NCBI RefSeq assembly: GCF_001866075.3 | Contig: NZ_CP063356.1 | Span: 3,152,164 to 3,216,163, forward strand | Source: Anaerobacillus isosaccharinicus | GTDB taxonomy: Bacteria > Bacillota > Bacilli > Bacillales > Anaerobacillaceae | DNA: 64,000 bases | Reading direction: 5' to 3' | Shown here: positions 7,600 to 15,241 of the stretch, one piece after another | Numbering within the stretch: position 1 is the first letter of the stretch | How the letters are laid out: each line of letters starts with the position of its first letter | Notes under the pieces: generated by a model | The model's input: the letters and a program-made list of their open reading frames with translations, nothing else | What the model was told of the DNA's origin: nothing | Databases searched by the model: none | Position numbers and translations under genes: made by a program

Positions 7600-8987
7600 A
7601 TAATGGCTACTTTACCTCAATTAACACTTGATTTCAATCGAAAAATTAAACTTTCTAACGACGGAGGAGAACTCTCATCCGATACTGGAGAATTCCTTTT
7701 TAGAGAATTCGATGAAAAGATAAATTTTTCTTCTACATTAGCACGCTTTTTAAACCTAAAAGACAATAGACGCTACTATGTTCATTCGAATGAAAATTTA
7801 CTTCGTCAAAAGATTTATCAAATCATTGCTGGTTATACCGATGATGATAATGCCGACCAATTAACGAGAGATCCTGTGTTTACTCAAATCATTGGTACAA
7901 ATGCATTGGCTTCTCAGCCGAGTTTGTCTCGCTTTTTTAGACGTTTCGACGATCAATCTATGGAAGAATTGAATCAAGCCAACCAAGAGCTTATTGATAA
8001 AGTGCACCAACTCAGGGAGTCGAAGGCAGTCATTTTTGATTTGGATTCTACACATTCCGATACTTATGGAGATCAAGAAGCTGCGGCTTACAATACTCAT
8101 TATGGAACAGTCGGTTTTCATCCATTAGTTGCCTTTGATGGTGTAACAGGTGATTTCCTCAAAGCAAAGCTACGACCTGGAAACGTGTATACGTCCAATG
8201 GTGTAGTGGATTTTATTCAACCACTCATTGAGCATTACAACGAAAAGTTTCCTGAGACAACACCTTTTCTTCGGGGTGATAGTGGTTTCGCTGTCCCTGC
8301 TTTATATGATTTGTGCGAAAGAGAGAGCGTTTATTACGTTATTCGTCTGAAATCAAATGCAATTCTGCAACGAATCGCAGATGAACTCCATCCTCCGTCT
8401 ATCATTTCCGATGTTTCCAAGACGGAAATTTATTATGAAGAAACCATCTATCAAGCAAACTCTTGGTCGAAACCTAGAAAAGTAATTATCAAATCGGTAC
8501 GCCCAGCGGGCGAATTACTGTTTTCCCATTCCTTCTTTGTGACAAATTTAGTAGATGCCTTTTCTCCTGAAGCAATCGTTCTTACTTATCAAAAAAGAGG
8601 AACGATGGAAAACTACATCAAGGAAGCCAAGAATGGGTTCGGTTTTGATAAAATGAATAGCCATTCTTTCCAAGTAAACGAAGTAAAAATGATGTTGAGT
8701 CTATTAGCTTATAACTTAACAAACTGGTTGCGTACCCTCTGTTTTCCTGAAGGACAAAAGACCATGCAAATCGAGACCATACGCACCCGAATTATTAAAG
8801 TTGCCAGTAAACTAGTGAAGTCAGGACGTTCTCTGTACTTTAAGCTCGCTTCGAGTTTCGTTTACCAAGAATTCTTTTGGAATGTACTTCAACGAGTTCA
8901 GAGACTGAAAATAGTGTAAACCTAAATAATTAACTAATTTCTGGAAATTCCATTCTAAACCAAGGGAGTAGTCTGTCTAAAAATGGG
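7547..8987 (+). mobile_element. IS1380-family insertion sequence (ends approximate)
   Basis: The transposase assigns the family. Candidate terminal repeats are CCCATTTCTGTTAAG (from 7547) and its imperfect inverse ending at 8987, 10 of 15 matching. No clear target duplication was found, so the ends may be off by some bases. Confidence 0.7.
7603..8919 (+). CDS. IS1380-family DDE transposase
   Basis: A 438-residue transposase with IS1380 hallmarks: an N-terminal LSSDTGEFLFREFDEKI, the YTDDDNADQL region, first catalytic Asp in FDLDSTHSDTYG, second in FLRGDSGFAVPALY, and Glu in KRGTMENYIKEAKNGFG. The frame is intact from ATG 7603 to TAA 8919, so the element may still move. Its ribosome binding site is inside the leader hairpin described above. 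Confidence 0.9.
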   Translation: MATLPQLTLDFNRKIKLSNDGGELSSDTGEFLFREFDEKINFSSTLARFLNLKDNRRYYVHSNENLLRQKIYQIIAGYTDDDNADQLTRDPVFTQIIGTNALASQPSLSRFFRRFDDQSMEELNQANQELIDKVHQLRESKAVIFDLDSTHSDTYGDQEAAAYNTHYGTVGFHPLVAFDGVTGDFLKAKLRPGNVYTSNGVVDFIQPLIEHYNEKFPETTPFLRGDSGFAVPALYDLCERESVYYVIRLKSNAILQRIADELHPPSIISDVSKTEIYYEETIYQANSWSKPRKVIIKSVRPAGELLFSHSFFVTNLVDAFSPEAIVLTYQKRGTMENYIKEAKNGFGFDKMNSHSFQVNEVKMMLSLLAYNLTNWLRTLCFPEGQKTMQIETIRTRIIKVASKLVKSGRSLYFKLASSFVYQEFFWNVLQRVQRLKIV

Positions 8988-9201
8988 TGATTTTCAAGAA
9001 ATACTTTTAAAATCAAAAATGAAGTAGTTCAAATTGATATTATTCGATTTTAATGTGAGAGACTTTCATGATTTTTGCTTCTGTTATGACTTAACTTTGA
9101 AGTATGAATAATTCAGGATGATGAATAAAGAACCGAATTATTTTTTAGTTAAGTGCGATCGTAGGAACAAAAACATCGGCTAGCTATACAAACACCATTT
9201 A

Positions 9202-9240
9202 ACCTCTGAACAATTTCAGAGGTCGTTTTAGTTTTTTTTT
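9202..9240 (+). terminator. Rho-independent terminator
   Basis: Stem ACCTCTGAA/TTCAGAGGT with loop CAAT, then a T-rich tail. The gene it once served is not evident in the preceding 280 bp, which may be a remnant region. Confidence 0.75.
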
Positions 9241-9299
9241 AGATCATCTAGAAAATGTTTTTCCTAGTACTAAGTTAAGAATGTTTTTAGCTAATGATA

Positions 9300-9329
9300 T
9301 TGACATAATGTTCATTTTTGATATATAAT
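9300..9329 (+). promoter_or_regulatory. Sigma-A promoter of tRNA-Val
   Basis: Consensus -35 TTGACA (9300-9305), an 18-bp spacer, and consensus -10 TATAAT (9324-9329). The predicted start falls a few bases before the tRNA at 9345. Confidence 0.85.
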
Positions 9330-9344
9330 TATTTTATTCGATTT

Positions 9345-9419
9345 GACTCGTTAGCTCAGTGGGAGAGCACTTGCTTGACAGGCAAGGGGTCGTTGGTTCA
9401 AGTCCAATACGAGTCACCA
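9345..9419 (+). tRNA. tRNA-Val (anticodon GAC)
   Basis: A 75-nt cloverleaf. The acceptor stem GACTCGT pairs with ACGAGTC, followed by discriminator A and an encoded CCA. The D arm is GCTC/GAGC. The anticodon arm CTTGC-TTGACAG-GCAAG gives anticodon GAC, and the T arm has loop TTCAAGT. The 3' part from 9375 is duplicated at 30785-30832, showing that this gene is an integration target whose 3' end was supplied by the incoming island. Confidence 0.95.
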
Positions 9420-9422
9420 TAC
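9375..9422 (+). repeat. attL core of the tRNA-Val island
   Basis: 48 bp from the anticodon loop (TTGACAGG) to just past the CCA, matching 30785-30832 at 47 of 48 positions; the only difference is A 9412 versus G 30822. The integrase gene follows directly, as expected for a tRNA-targeting island. Confidence 0.9.
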
Positions 9423-9505
9423 TATGTATATCAAGGGTTTAAAGGTGATTGGACAACGTTAGTTGACAAGTAGTCAAGTGTTGACCTTCTTTTAAACTGT
9501 ATAAG

Positions 9506-9538
9506 ACCTCTATCCAAAAATGGATGGAGGTTTTTTTT
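9506..9538 (+). terminator. Terminator hairpin that also covers the integrase ribosome binding site
   Basis: ACCTCTATCCA (9506-9516) pairs with TGGATGGAGGT (9521-9531) through an AAAA loop, 11 bp with one G-U, followed by eight Ts. The GGAGG that serves the integrase ATG at 9539 is part of the right arm. It will end tRNA transcripts and limit integrase expression. Confidence 0.8.
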
Positions 9539-10450
9539 ATGTTAATTGAAATGGCACAAAAAGAATTTTACAGTGAGAAGAAATTTGAAGGTTTAACGAA
9601 AAACAGTTTAGAGTGTTACGAGATTTTCTTTAAATCTTGGAATGAGTGGTTAGTCGAAGAAAAAATTGAACATGTAGATGAATTATCACCTAGAGTTGTA
9701 AAAAAGTACATGGCATACTGTTTAGATGAGCGGAATAATAAACCAACGTCAGTAAATTCAAAACTAAAGATGTTACGTACTTTTGCAAGGTGGCTTCATA
9801 GTGAAAAGATTACTAAAGAAGTTTTCACTGAAAATATTAAAACAATGCGACAAGACGTTGAACCAAAAATGGTACGTGATGAAGATATTCAACATGCGAT
9901 ACACCATTTAAGACGTGCTAAAAGACGTGAAAACACATTTGAGTCAAGACGTAATTACACAATGTTGTTGTTTATGATTGGTACAGGTATGAGGTTATCT
10001 GAAATCGAACAGTTAGATTGGAACGACATTGATCTAAACGGTTATTTAATTACTATTGGTAAAAGTAAGAGTAGAAAAACACAATCAATTCCACTTTCAG
10101 AAACACTTGCTAAAGAATTACTTGATTGGCGTTATTACATTGAAAATAAGTTTGGAGAAGTACCTACTCCTGTATTTGTTACTAAAACTAAAACTAGACT
10201 AACTAAAAATGGTATTCAATTGTTCTTTAAACGCCTAAAAAAGAATTTAGGAATTCAAGGTGATTTTTCAGCCCATTGTATGCGTAACGTATATATTAAA
10301 AATTTATTGAAAAATGGTGCTAATTTACGTGAAGTCCAGTTACTTGCCCGCCACTCAAAAATTGAGGTTACACGTCAATACGTAGGTTACTTTGCACACG
10401 AATTAAAAGATGCACTTGAACGCCATAATCCATTAAGAGATTTATTGTAA
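9539..10450 (+). CDS. int: Tyrosine recombinase (island integrase)
   Basis: A 303-residue phage-type integrase. The N-terminal half is a SAM-like core-binding domain (KNSLECYEIFFKSWNEWL). The catalytic domain shows Arg I in GTGMRLSEIEQLDW, a Lys-containing beta hairpin (IGKSKSRKTQSIPL), the H-x-x-R box in AHCMRNVYIKNLL, the second His in LLARHSKIEVTRQYVG, and the nucleophile Tyr in the same motif. It catalyses attP x attB recombination at the tRNA-Val 3' end. ATG 9539 is chosen because GGAGG lies 9 nt before it; ATG 9524 lies upstream of that site. The next gene overlaps its stop codon. Confidence 0.93.
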   Translation: MLIEMAQKEFYSEKKFEGLTKNSLECYEIFFKSWNEWLVEEKIEHVDELSPRVVKKYMAYCLDERNNKPTSVNSKLKMLRTFARWLHSEKITKEVFTENIKTMRQDVEPKMVRDEDIQHAIHHLRRAKRRENTFESRRNYTMLLFMIGTGMRLSEIEQLDWNDIDLNGYLITIGKSKSRKTQSIPLSETLAKELLDWRYYIENKFGEVPTPVFVTKTKTRLTKNGIQLFFKRLKKNLGIQGDFSAHCMRNVYIKNLLKNGANLREVQLLARHSKIEVTRQYVGYFAHELKDALERHNPLRDLL

Positions 10451-10668
10451 TGAAAAAATATAAAGAAACTCGATACTCTACCAATGGAAAATATAAAGTG
10501 TTTGGCATACTGTTTTCAGATAACGCCCTCCCCCTCATTCATGTAGACGTTTTAAATGGTAAAAAGAAACGCATCTATTACAATTCAAATTCTAAATTAC
10601 CAAAATATATTGCTGAAATTTGTGAAGAAATTCAAATGATTTTAATTAATCAAAATATCAATAATTAA
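10450..10668 (+). CDS. Small protein of unknown function coupled to the integrase (72 aa)
   Basis: Its ATG overlaps the integrase TAA (TAATG), so translation is coupled. The product is Lys- and Asn-rich without membrane segments or cysteines, with a likely beta-rich N-terminal part (YSTNGKYKVFGILFSD). I do not recognise the family. Its position suggests an excision or integration accessory factor, but that is inference only. Confidence 0.55.
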   Translation: MKKYKETRYSTNGKYKVFGILFSDNALPLIHVDVLNGKKKRIYYNSNSKLPKYIAEICEEIQMILINQNINN

Positions 10669-10673
10669 TAATG

Positions 10674-10697
10674 AGAGGGCTTTTTAGTCCTCTTTTT
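10674..10697 (+). terminator. Probable terminator of the int operon
   Basis: AGAGG...CCTCT stem with a T-rich tail; a short stem, so moderate confidence. Confidence 0.5.
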
Positions 10698-10798
10698 GTA
10701 TTTTGTTTAATCACCACGTTACTTTAACCACCATACAAGCCCCACAGCGTTCTGATATGAAGTTTTATAATTAATCTAGTGGAATAGGTGTAAACGGG

Positions 10799-10881
10799 CA
10801 CATTATTCCGGACTCCCATTTTCACTTTAATCCAGGAGAAAATCTGAAATAATCTGCTTATTTTTCCACTTTATTTCAGAT
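10799..10881. repeat. Iterated transposase-binding-like sites at the left end
   Basis: A motif CAC(A/T)TTATT(C/T)C(A/C/G)GA recurs at 10799-10812, 10823-10837 and 10867-10880 in direct orientation, and inverted at 10842-10852 (the latter two form an 11-bp inverted repeat). The right end has one terminal copy. Multiple sites at one end resemble the asymmetric TnsB-site layout of Tn7-like elements. Confidence 0.65.
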
Positions 10882-10931
10882 GCTTAAGAATACGTTCAAG
10901 TTAATTCAGCTTTATTATAAAAGAAAAACCC

Positions 10932-11189
10932 CTAAAAAGGGGCGGAAACGGATATGGTATCTTGAATATTTATACGTATTTTGTAAATTTCATATATTCG
11001 TAGAGTAAAGCTAACTTCGTTATCTAGCGTCACGAACCAATCAAAATCTTTCTCTAAATAAGCTTTGAAATATCGATGGTGGATCCTTATCTCAACCGTC
11101 TGGCCTTGCATCGTGAGATATGCTTGTTGTCCAATCCAAATTCGCCACTCTTGATCCATGTGATCATAGACTAATATTCCTCTTTTCAT
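10932..11189 (-). CDS. DUF5348-like small protein
   Basis: An 85-residue protein with the pattern MKRGILVYDHMDQEWRIWIG, EIRIHHRYFKAYLEKD and DWFVTLDNEVSFTLRI, which resembles DUF5348 proteins encoded next to transposition ATPases. Its ATG (11189) overlaps the ATPase stop as TGATG. The fold looks like an all-beta barrel. A role in transposition is inferred only from coupling to the ATPase gene. It is the last gene of the transposon operon. Confidence 0.6.
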   Translation of the reverse strand: MKRGILVYDHMDQEWRIWIGQQAYLTMQGQTVEIRIHHRYFKAYLEKDFDWFVTLDNEVSFTLRIYEIYKIRINIQDTISVSAPF

Positions 11190-11989
11190 CAAAATTCACC
11201 ATCTTCAATCGCAAGTTGAACAATTTCTTCATCGATTTGATTTTTTTTCAGTTGTGAACCGAAAAGCAAGCAGTTGACGGTTAACTTATTTATGACACGT
11301 GGCCAGCCTTGTGATCGTAATGCGATAGCTTCTAAAGCCGCATCTGTAAAAATAGGCATATTTGCTCCTGCTACTTTTAGATGGTGGGTGATATAACTTG
11401 AAACATCCTCATTTGATAGTGGCTGAAATTGATATTTCATAATAATTCGTTGTGTTAATGGCTTATTATTATTAAGAGCTAGCCTGGTTTTCAAATGCGG
11501 TAATCCTGCCAGTATCAGAATAAAAGGATTGCTAGAGTCCATTTGAAAATTAAAAAGAATCGCTAAATCCTGTAAGAACGCATCTTTAGCCATATGCATC
11601 TCATCTAAAATAAAGACAGGCGTTACTTTACGTTCTCGAAACATTCGCTCCGTGCCATTTTGTATTTGGCGAAACAGATCTACCTTTCGAAACTTAGGAT
11701 CTTCTCCTAGGCCATATGCTAGTCCTCGATAGAAATCCATGACTCCTCCAGTGGAAAGAGGAAAGTAAATAACGTGATATAAGGACGGGTTTAGTGCCTC
11801 TTTAAACGATCGTAGAGTAAATGTCTTCCCAGCACCAGGATCTCCGATTAATAAACCAATTCCTCTGGATTTTTTTAAATAATCCAAGCTATTTAATGCC
11901 CCTTGATATGTAGGGGACGTAAATGCTTCTGAAGGTTTTAATTCCTTTGAAAATGGTGTTGAAGCAAGAGAATAAAAGGTTTTATACAT
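11189..11989 (-). CDS. ExeA/TniB/TnsC-like AAA ATPase
   Basis: A 266-residue AAA+ ATPase. Walker A is LIGDPGAGKTF near residue 55, Walker B is PVFILDEMHM near residue 130, and sensor-type LILAGLPHLKTRL follows. This is the family of transposition regulators (TniB, TnsC, IstB-like) that activate a partner DDE transposase and choose targets. ATG 11989, preceded by GGTGAG, is chosen over GTG 11998. It overlaps the end of the transposase gene by 8 bp. Confidence 0.85.
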   Translation of the reverse strand: MYKTFYSLASTPFSKELKPSEAFTSPTYQGALNSLDYLKKSRGIGLLIGDPGAGKTFTLRSFKEALNPSLYHVIYFPLSTGGVMDFYRGLAYGLGEDPKFRKVDLFRQIQNGTERMFRERKVTPVFILDEMHMAKDAFLQDLAILFNFQMDSSNPFILILAGLPHLKTRLALNNNKPLTQRIIMKYQFQPLSNEDVSSYITHHLKVAGANMPIFTDAALEAIALRSQGWPRVINKLTVNCLLFGSQLKKNQIDEEIVQLAIEDGEF

Positions 11990-13232
11990 GTTTCTCACCG
12001 TCCTTTAGAATATCCATTTCAGACAGCGAAAAAGGAGAACGAACACGTTTAACATGAGCGTTGTCTTCTAGTGATACACGCTTTGCTTCCGCTACCTTTT
12101 TACCCTCTTCGAAGATATAAACACCATGCTCATCTTCTCGGACATCAATGGAATAACCAATAAAGCCGGGAGGAACTTCGTAAAGTTGTTTGTCTATCGT
12201 AATCGTTCCATCATGTTTTACTTTTCGGTTGTGACGCTTTAAAAAGATGGTTTCAAGTAAAGAAAGGTCTCCAAGAAATTTGACTTCTTCTAGTTGTAAT
12301 TGGTAAACTTCAATTGGTGTTTTGCCATCAAGAGAAGCATGAACACGGCGATGATAATCCTCTTCAAGCCAACGCCAAAATCGTTGATTTAATTCTTCAA
12401 GCGAATGAGCACGATCTGATTCTAACAACGGGTAAAACCTTGTTTGAACCGTTTTAAAGAACCTTTCAATTTTGCCTTTTGCAGCTGCGTCATACGGCTG
12501 TGTGTGAGCTAACGTAATCCCCAGCTGCGCGCAAGCATATTGAAGTGTTTCAGATCGATAGATTTTACCGTTGTCGGCATAAATCATGGATGGCTTTCCT
12601 CTTCTTATCAAAGCTTCTTTCGTCACCACTCTTACTCCATCGAATTTCTCGGAAGAGAAAAATTGAGCATAGGGCACTAGCCTCGAACAGTCGTCAATAT
12701 AAGCAATGAGGAATGTCTTTTTCTTCTGAACGTACGGTCCGTGAGAGAGATCCCCTTGCCACAGTGTATTTACTTTCGCATGGGCAAATCGTCTTCTTTC
12801 AGGAGATGTTGATACATTTTTTCCATTTAGCTTGTTTTTTCGTATTAAACGATTTATAGTACTATATGAAACTTGATTTTTGTAGATCTCTCCCTGTTCA
12901 ATCAGTTGTTCGTAGAAGACACTAATGGGCATGTGGAGAGATTTTTTTCGTAGTTCGAGAATATGATCTTGATCTTCTGGAGTTAATCTTCTTGAATTAC
13001 CTTGGTCCGAACGTTTCTTTGGTTTTAGTGCATCAAAGCCGTATCTCCGATAATGAAGGAGCCATTCTTGAACCGTTTTAGCTGCGATTTTCCGCTCACC
13101 ATAGTATGGGATAGAATGACTTTTTGCCTCTATTTCAACCCAATATCCCTTCGGTTCTACTTGCCCATTTAGCAGTGGGGCGATAATTCCATAACGAAAT
13201 AAAGCGATTTGTTCACGTATTTTATCTTCCAT
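11982..13232 (-). CDS. TnsB/Mu-like DDE transposase (rve family)
   Basis: A 416-residue transposase. An N-terminal helix-turn-helix pair (KTVQEWLLHYRRYGFDAL and VSYSTINRLIRKNKL) is followed by an rve-type catalytic core: first Asp in WQGDLSHGPYV, second in IYADNGKIYRS, and Glu in AAAKGKIERFFKTVQ. The C-terminal Mu-type beta domain begins near KHDGTITIDKQLYEVP. ATG 13232 sits 9 nt after AAAGGAGG; an in-frame ATG 39 nt upstream lacks a ribosome binding site. It works with the downstream ATPase. Confidence 0.88.
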   Translation of the reverse strand: MEDKIREQIALFRYGIIAPLLNGQVEPKGYWVEIEAKSHSIPYYGERKIAAKTVQEWLLHYRRYGFDALKPKKRSDQGNSRRLTPEDQDHILELRKKSLHMPISVFYEQLIEQGEIYKNQVSYSTINRLIRKNKLNGKNVSTSPERRRFAHAKVNTLWQGDLSHGPYVQKKKTFLIAYIDDCSRLVPYAQFFSSEKFDGVRVVTKEALIRRGKPSMIYADNGKIYRSETLQYACAQLGITLAHTQPYDAAAKGKIERFFKTVQTRFYPLLESDRAHSLEELNQRFWRWLEEDYHRRVHASLDGKTPIEVYQLQLEEVKFLGDLSLLETIFLKRHNRKVKHDGTITIDKQLYEVPPGFIGYSIDVREDEHGVYIFEEGKKVAEAKRVSLEDNAHVKRVRSPFSLSEMDILKDGEKHV

Positions 13233-13365
13233 GGATTTCTTCCTCCTTTTAGTAGAAGGACGACCGGTCATCCATGCTTTTATTCTACTTTTTTCGCCAT
13301 AAATAGAAAATGAAAACGTTATGTGGAATCTTCAATATATTTTTTAAACGCCAAATATGCTAAAA

Positions 13366-13890
13366 TTAAAGTGCCATAAAGTGTTTCTTTAAATGACCCT
13401 GGCTCCTTCGCAAGAAGGAGGATTCGCCAAAATCTTGGATCATTTTTAAATATTTTATGGCTTCTTTTTTTTGATCATCTGAGAAACTAAGGGCATAATC
13501 CAAATCAGAAAAATAAGTATGAACCCATTTAAGAATACTTACATAACGTTTGAAATGAAAATTTACTAATTGACGACGATCGAACGCTTTCTTTTTTAGT
13601 AGACGTTGTTCAACTCCTTGAACAATAGTATGTAAAGTATGCTGGAAATGCGGGATGAGAAAGTCAGGAATGATTGAAAATGTAGTTTTACAGTGTTTGC
13701 ACTTCAAACGACAAATAGGAATACTTATTGCCCCCTTTTCAGTAATTCCAAACCTCATATAAAACCCATGACGATATAGTTTCCCCCGCCCCTTACACTC
13801 AGAACAAAACTCAATAATCGGGAATTCATTTTCTTTCCCTCTTAATTCATACTCTTGTAATCCGATTCCAAAATCATGAATAATGACCAT
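13366..13890 (-). CDS. Zinc-ribbon protein of the transposon (DUF6431-like)
   Basis: A 174-residue protein with two CxxC pairs near the N terminus (CSECKGRGKLYRHG and CRLKCKHCKTTFSIIPDFLIPHF), a zinc ribbon as found in DNA-binding subunits of transposons. The C-terminal part is helical and basic. It starts behind GGGGGAG at ATG 13890. As first gene of the transposon operon it could be the target- or end-recognition factor. The DUF6431 name is from memory of similar gene sets and is tentative. Confidence 0.6.
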   Translation of the reverse strand: MVIIHDFGIGLQEYELRGKENEFPIIEFCSECKGRGKLYRHGFYMRFGITEKGAISIPICRLKCKHCKTTFSIIPDFLIPHFQHTLHTIVQGVEQRLLKKKAFDRRQLVNFHFKRYVSILKWVHTYFSDLDYALSFSDDQKKEAIKYLKMIQDFGESSFLRRSQGHLKKHFMAL

Positions 13891-14044
13891 AAAAAACTCC
13901 CCCTTTTAATATGCAAAAAATTTAGCACATAATCTCGGGAGAGTATATAGTTTATTCTGGTGTAATTTGAAAAAAATGCGATCAAACGAGAAGAAATAAA
14001 GTGACTGTCTACAGGGATGTAATTAAATTATAGGGAGGGGCATC

Positions 14045-14380
14045 ATGCCTAAACATTGGAAAGAAGATCAAGTCTATTTATTAAAAGCAATTCCGGCTTA
14101 TCGAACAAGCATTGCTGGTAAGTCGTTAGAAGAAGCAAAACAAATTACAAAAGCCTTTGCAGAAGATCTTCATCGAAATAATCTCGACTTGCAACATCGC
14201 AGCTTACAGTCTATTATCGAACGTTTACCGTATTTAGATAATTTACTAGCTGGAGTGTTTGAACCAAAAAACTATGCAAAAAAAGATCAGCTACTTTATC
14301 ATTCAAAGCCTAGAAAGAATGATGATCGAAAGCCAAATTTATGTAATACTAGGCATTCCTATAATGGTGCGATAAGGTAA
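14045..14380 (+). CDS. Protein of unknown function (111 aa)
   Basis: Strong ribosome binding site (AGGGAGGGG) before ATG 14045. The first 80 residues look like a small helical domain (KHWKEDQVYLLKAIPAY, HRSLQSIIERLPYLDNLLAG) similar in pattern to the Myb/SANT-like module in front of some HNH nucleases; the remainder is Lys-rich and probably disordered. The nuclease part is absent, so this may be a truncated relative or a stand-alone DNA-binding protein. No firm function. Confidence 0.5.
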   Translation: MPKHWKEDQVYLLKAIPAYRTSIAGKSLEEAKQITKAFAEDLHRNNLDLQHRSLQSIIERLPYLDNLLAGVFEPKNYAKKDQLLYHSKPRKNDDRKPNLCNTRHSYNGAIR

Positions 14381-14442
14381 GCTTTGTAGCAAGATAGTGT
14401 AACAATTTAGGATTATCCATGAAAAATGTGGAGGGAACTGTT

Positions 14443-14688
14443 ATGAGCTATGACAATGTAATTGATATTGAAGAGGTACTAGAATATAAAAAACGTGATG
14501 ATGCTATTGAACAATTACCAGAGCACGAAAAACAAATTTATAAGATCTATTTGTATGCTTGTATTGAGTCTTATCAAGGAAAAACGCCGTTTCAAAAATT
14601 GGCAGACTTATTTGGTATAAGTATCAATGAGGTACAGGAAATGATACTAGGTATAGATGATATGATAAAAGAATTGAGTAGAAAATAA
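14443..14688 (+). CDS. Small helical protein of unknown function (81 aa)
   Basis: ATG 14443 follows TGGAGGG at ideal spacing; the earlier in-frame ATG 14419 is upstream of it. The product is acidic, with a possible helix-turn-helix in TPFQKLADLFGISINEVQEMI, resembling region 4 of sigma-like factors. It might be a regulator, but nothing else supports that. Confidence 0.5.
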   Translation: MSYDNVIDIEEVLEYKKRDDAIEQLPEHEKQIYKIYLYACIESYQGKTPFQKLADLFGISINEVQEMILGIDDMIKELSRK

Positions 14689-14870
14689 CTATTTGTCGTG
14701 ATCCTATTAAAGAGTAAAAAAGATGACGATAACAAGGTGAAAACTTTAAATCTTAACCCATAGAGAATTTTTTAACTTTTGGATCGACAGTGATCATTCA
14801 TTCAAAATTCGCACTAATGACAAAAGAAGAACAAACATTAATGGGATCTTTTATTAAAAATTTAAAGAAG

Positions 14871-14913
14871 GAAGAGACGTTGGTTTAAGTTTAATTAAAA
14901 GGAAATCCTTGCT
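14871..14913 (+). repeat. 43-bp direct repeat, left copy
   Basis: Identical over 43 bp to 26256-26298; weaker similarity continues through a terminator hairpin (AAATCCTT...AAGGATTT). The pair brackets the whole lacI-to-hydroxyacid-dehydrogenase module. Confidence 0.85.
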
Positions 14914-14946
14914 TTCAGTTTAGTGCTGGGGTAAGGATTTTTTTCT
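14903..14946 (+). terminator. Rho-independent terminator in the left repeat
   Basis: AAATCCTT (14903-14910) pairs with AAGGATTT (14933-14940), then a T run. Confidence 0.7.
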
Positions 14947-15184
14947 GCAAGTAACGATAAATTCAATAATCAAAAGTAATTTTTATTTATTTTTTAAAGA
15001 GGATTTTTCACTTCCAGTTGAACGTTAGGTAAGGTTTTTTTATCTCCTTAAATGCTATAATTGGATAATACTAGTATTATTGATTAAATTATTAGAGAAT
15101 AAATAACTAACTCTGTTTTAAAAAAAGTAATCTGAAAAATTAAAAAAACTATTGTAAAACTTTTAGAATATGTTAACATATGAA

Positions 15185-15199
15185 ATGTAAACGTTTTCT
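15185..15199 (+). promoter_or_regulatory. Catabolite-responsive element (cre)
   Basis: ATGTAAACGTTTTCT matches the Bacillus cre consensus WTGWAARCGYWWWCW at every position. It abuts the LacI-type operator upstream of lacI, so CcpA repression on preferred sugars is expected. Confidence 0.75.
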
Positions 15200-15227
15200 A
15201 AAACCGGTTTCAGAAACCGGTTTTAGA
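15197..15227 (+). promoter_or_regulatory. 31-bp double palindromic operator, copy 1
   Basis: Begins TCTAAAACCGGTTTC and ends GAAACCGGTTTTAGA: two AAACCGGTTT palindromes, themselves in a larger near-perfect palindrome. The identical 31 bp occurs at 23265-23295. It lies just upstream of the lacI-type gene, the expected autoregulatory operator. Confidence 0.85.
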
Positions 15228-15241
15228 ATGGAGGTGGGTAA

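Larger units (their letters stand above)
8988..9344. other. Non-coding stretch upstream of tRNA-Val
   Basis: No coding frame of note. It holds a terminator hairpin (9202-9240) and the tRNA promoter (9300-9329); the rest shows no structure I can interpret. Confidence 0.5.
10789..14013 (-). mobile_element. Four-gene TnsB/TnsC-like transposon (3225 bp)
   Basis: Ends match as inverted repeats: left TGTAAACGGGCACATTATTCC, right (reverse complement) TGTAGACAGTCACTTTATTTC, 16 of 21 identical, with the TGT/ACA termini of Mu/Tn7-type elements. Inside are four overlapping or closely spaced minus-strand genes: zinc-ribbon protein, DDE transposase, AAA ATPase and a DUF5348-like protein. No clear 5-bp target duplication was found. 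Confidence 0.75.
14689..15184. other. Gene remnant and repeat before the catabolic module
   Basis: Contains an open fragment ending at 14888 (…EEQTLMGSFIKNLKKEETLV) without a start, which reads like the C-terminal end of a lost gene. It is followed by the 43-bp repeat, its terminator (14903-14946) and an AT-rich stretch leading to the lacI control region. Confidence 0.4.

Noticed and set aside
10789..14013. 5-bp target duplication of the TnsB/TnsC-like transposon
   Set aside because: Left flank ATAGG and right flank GGGAT do not match; either the duplication has decayed or the insertion was rearranged.
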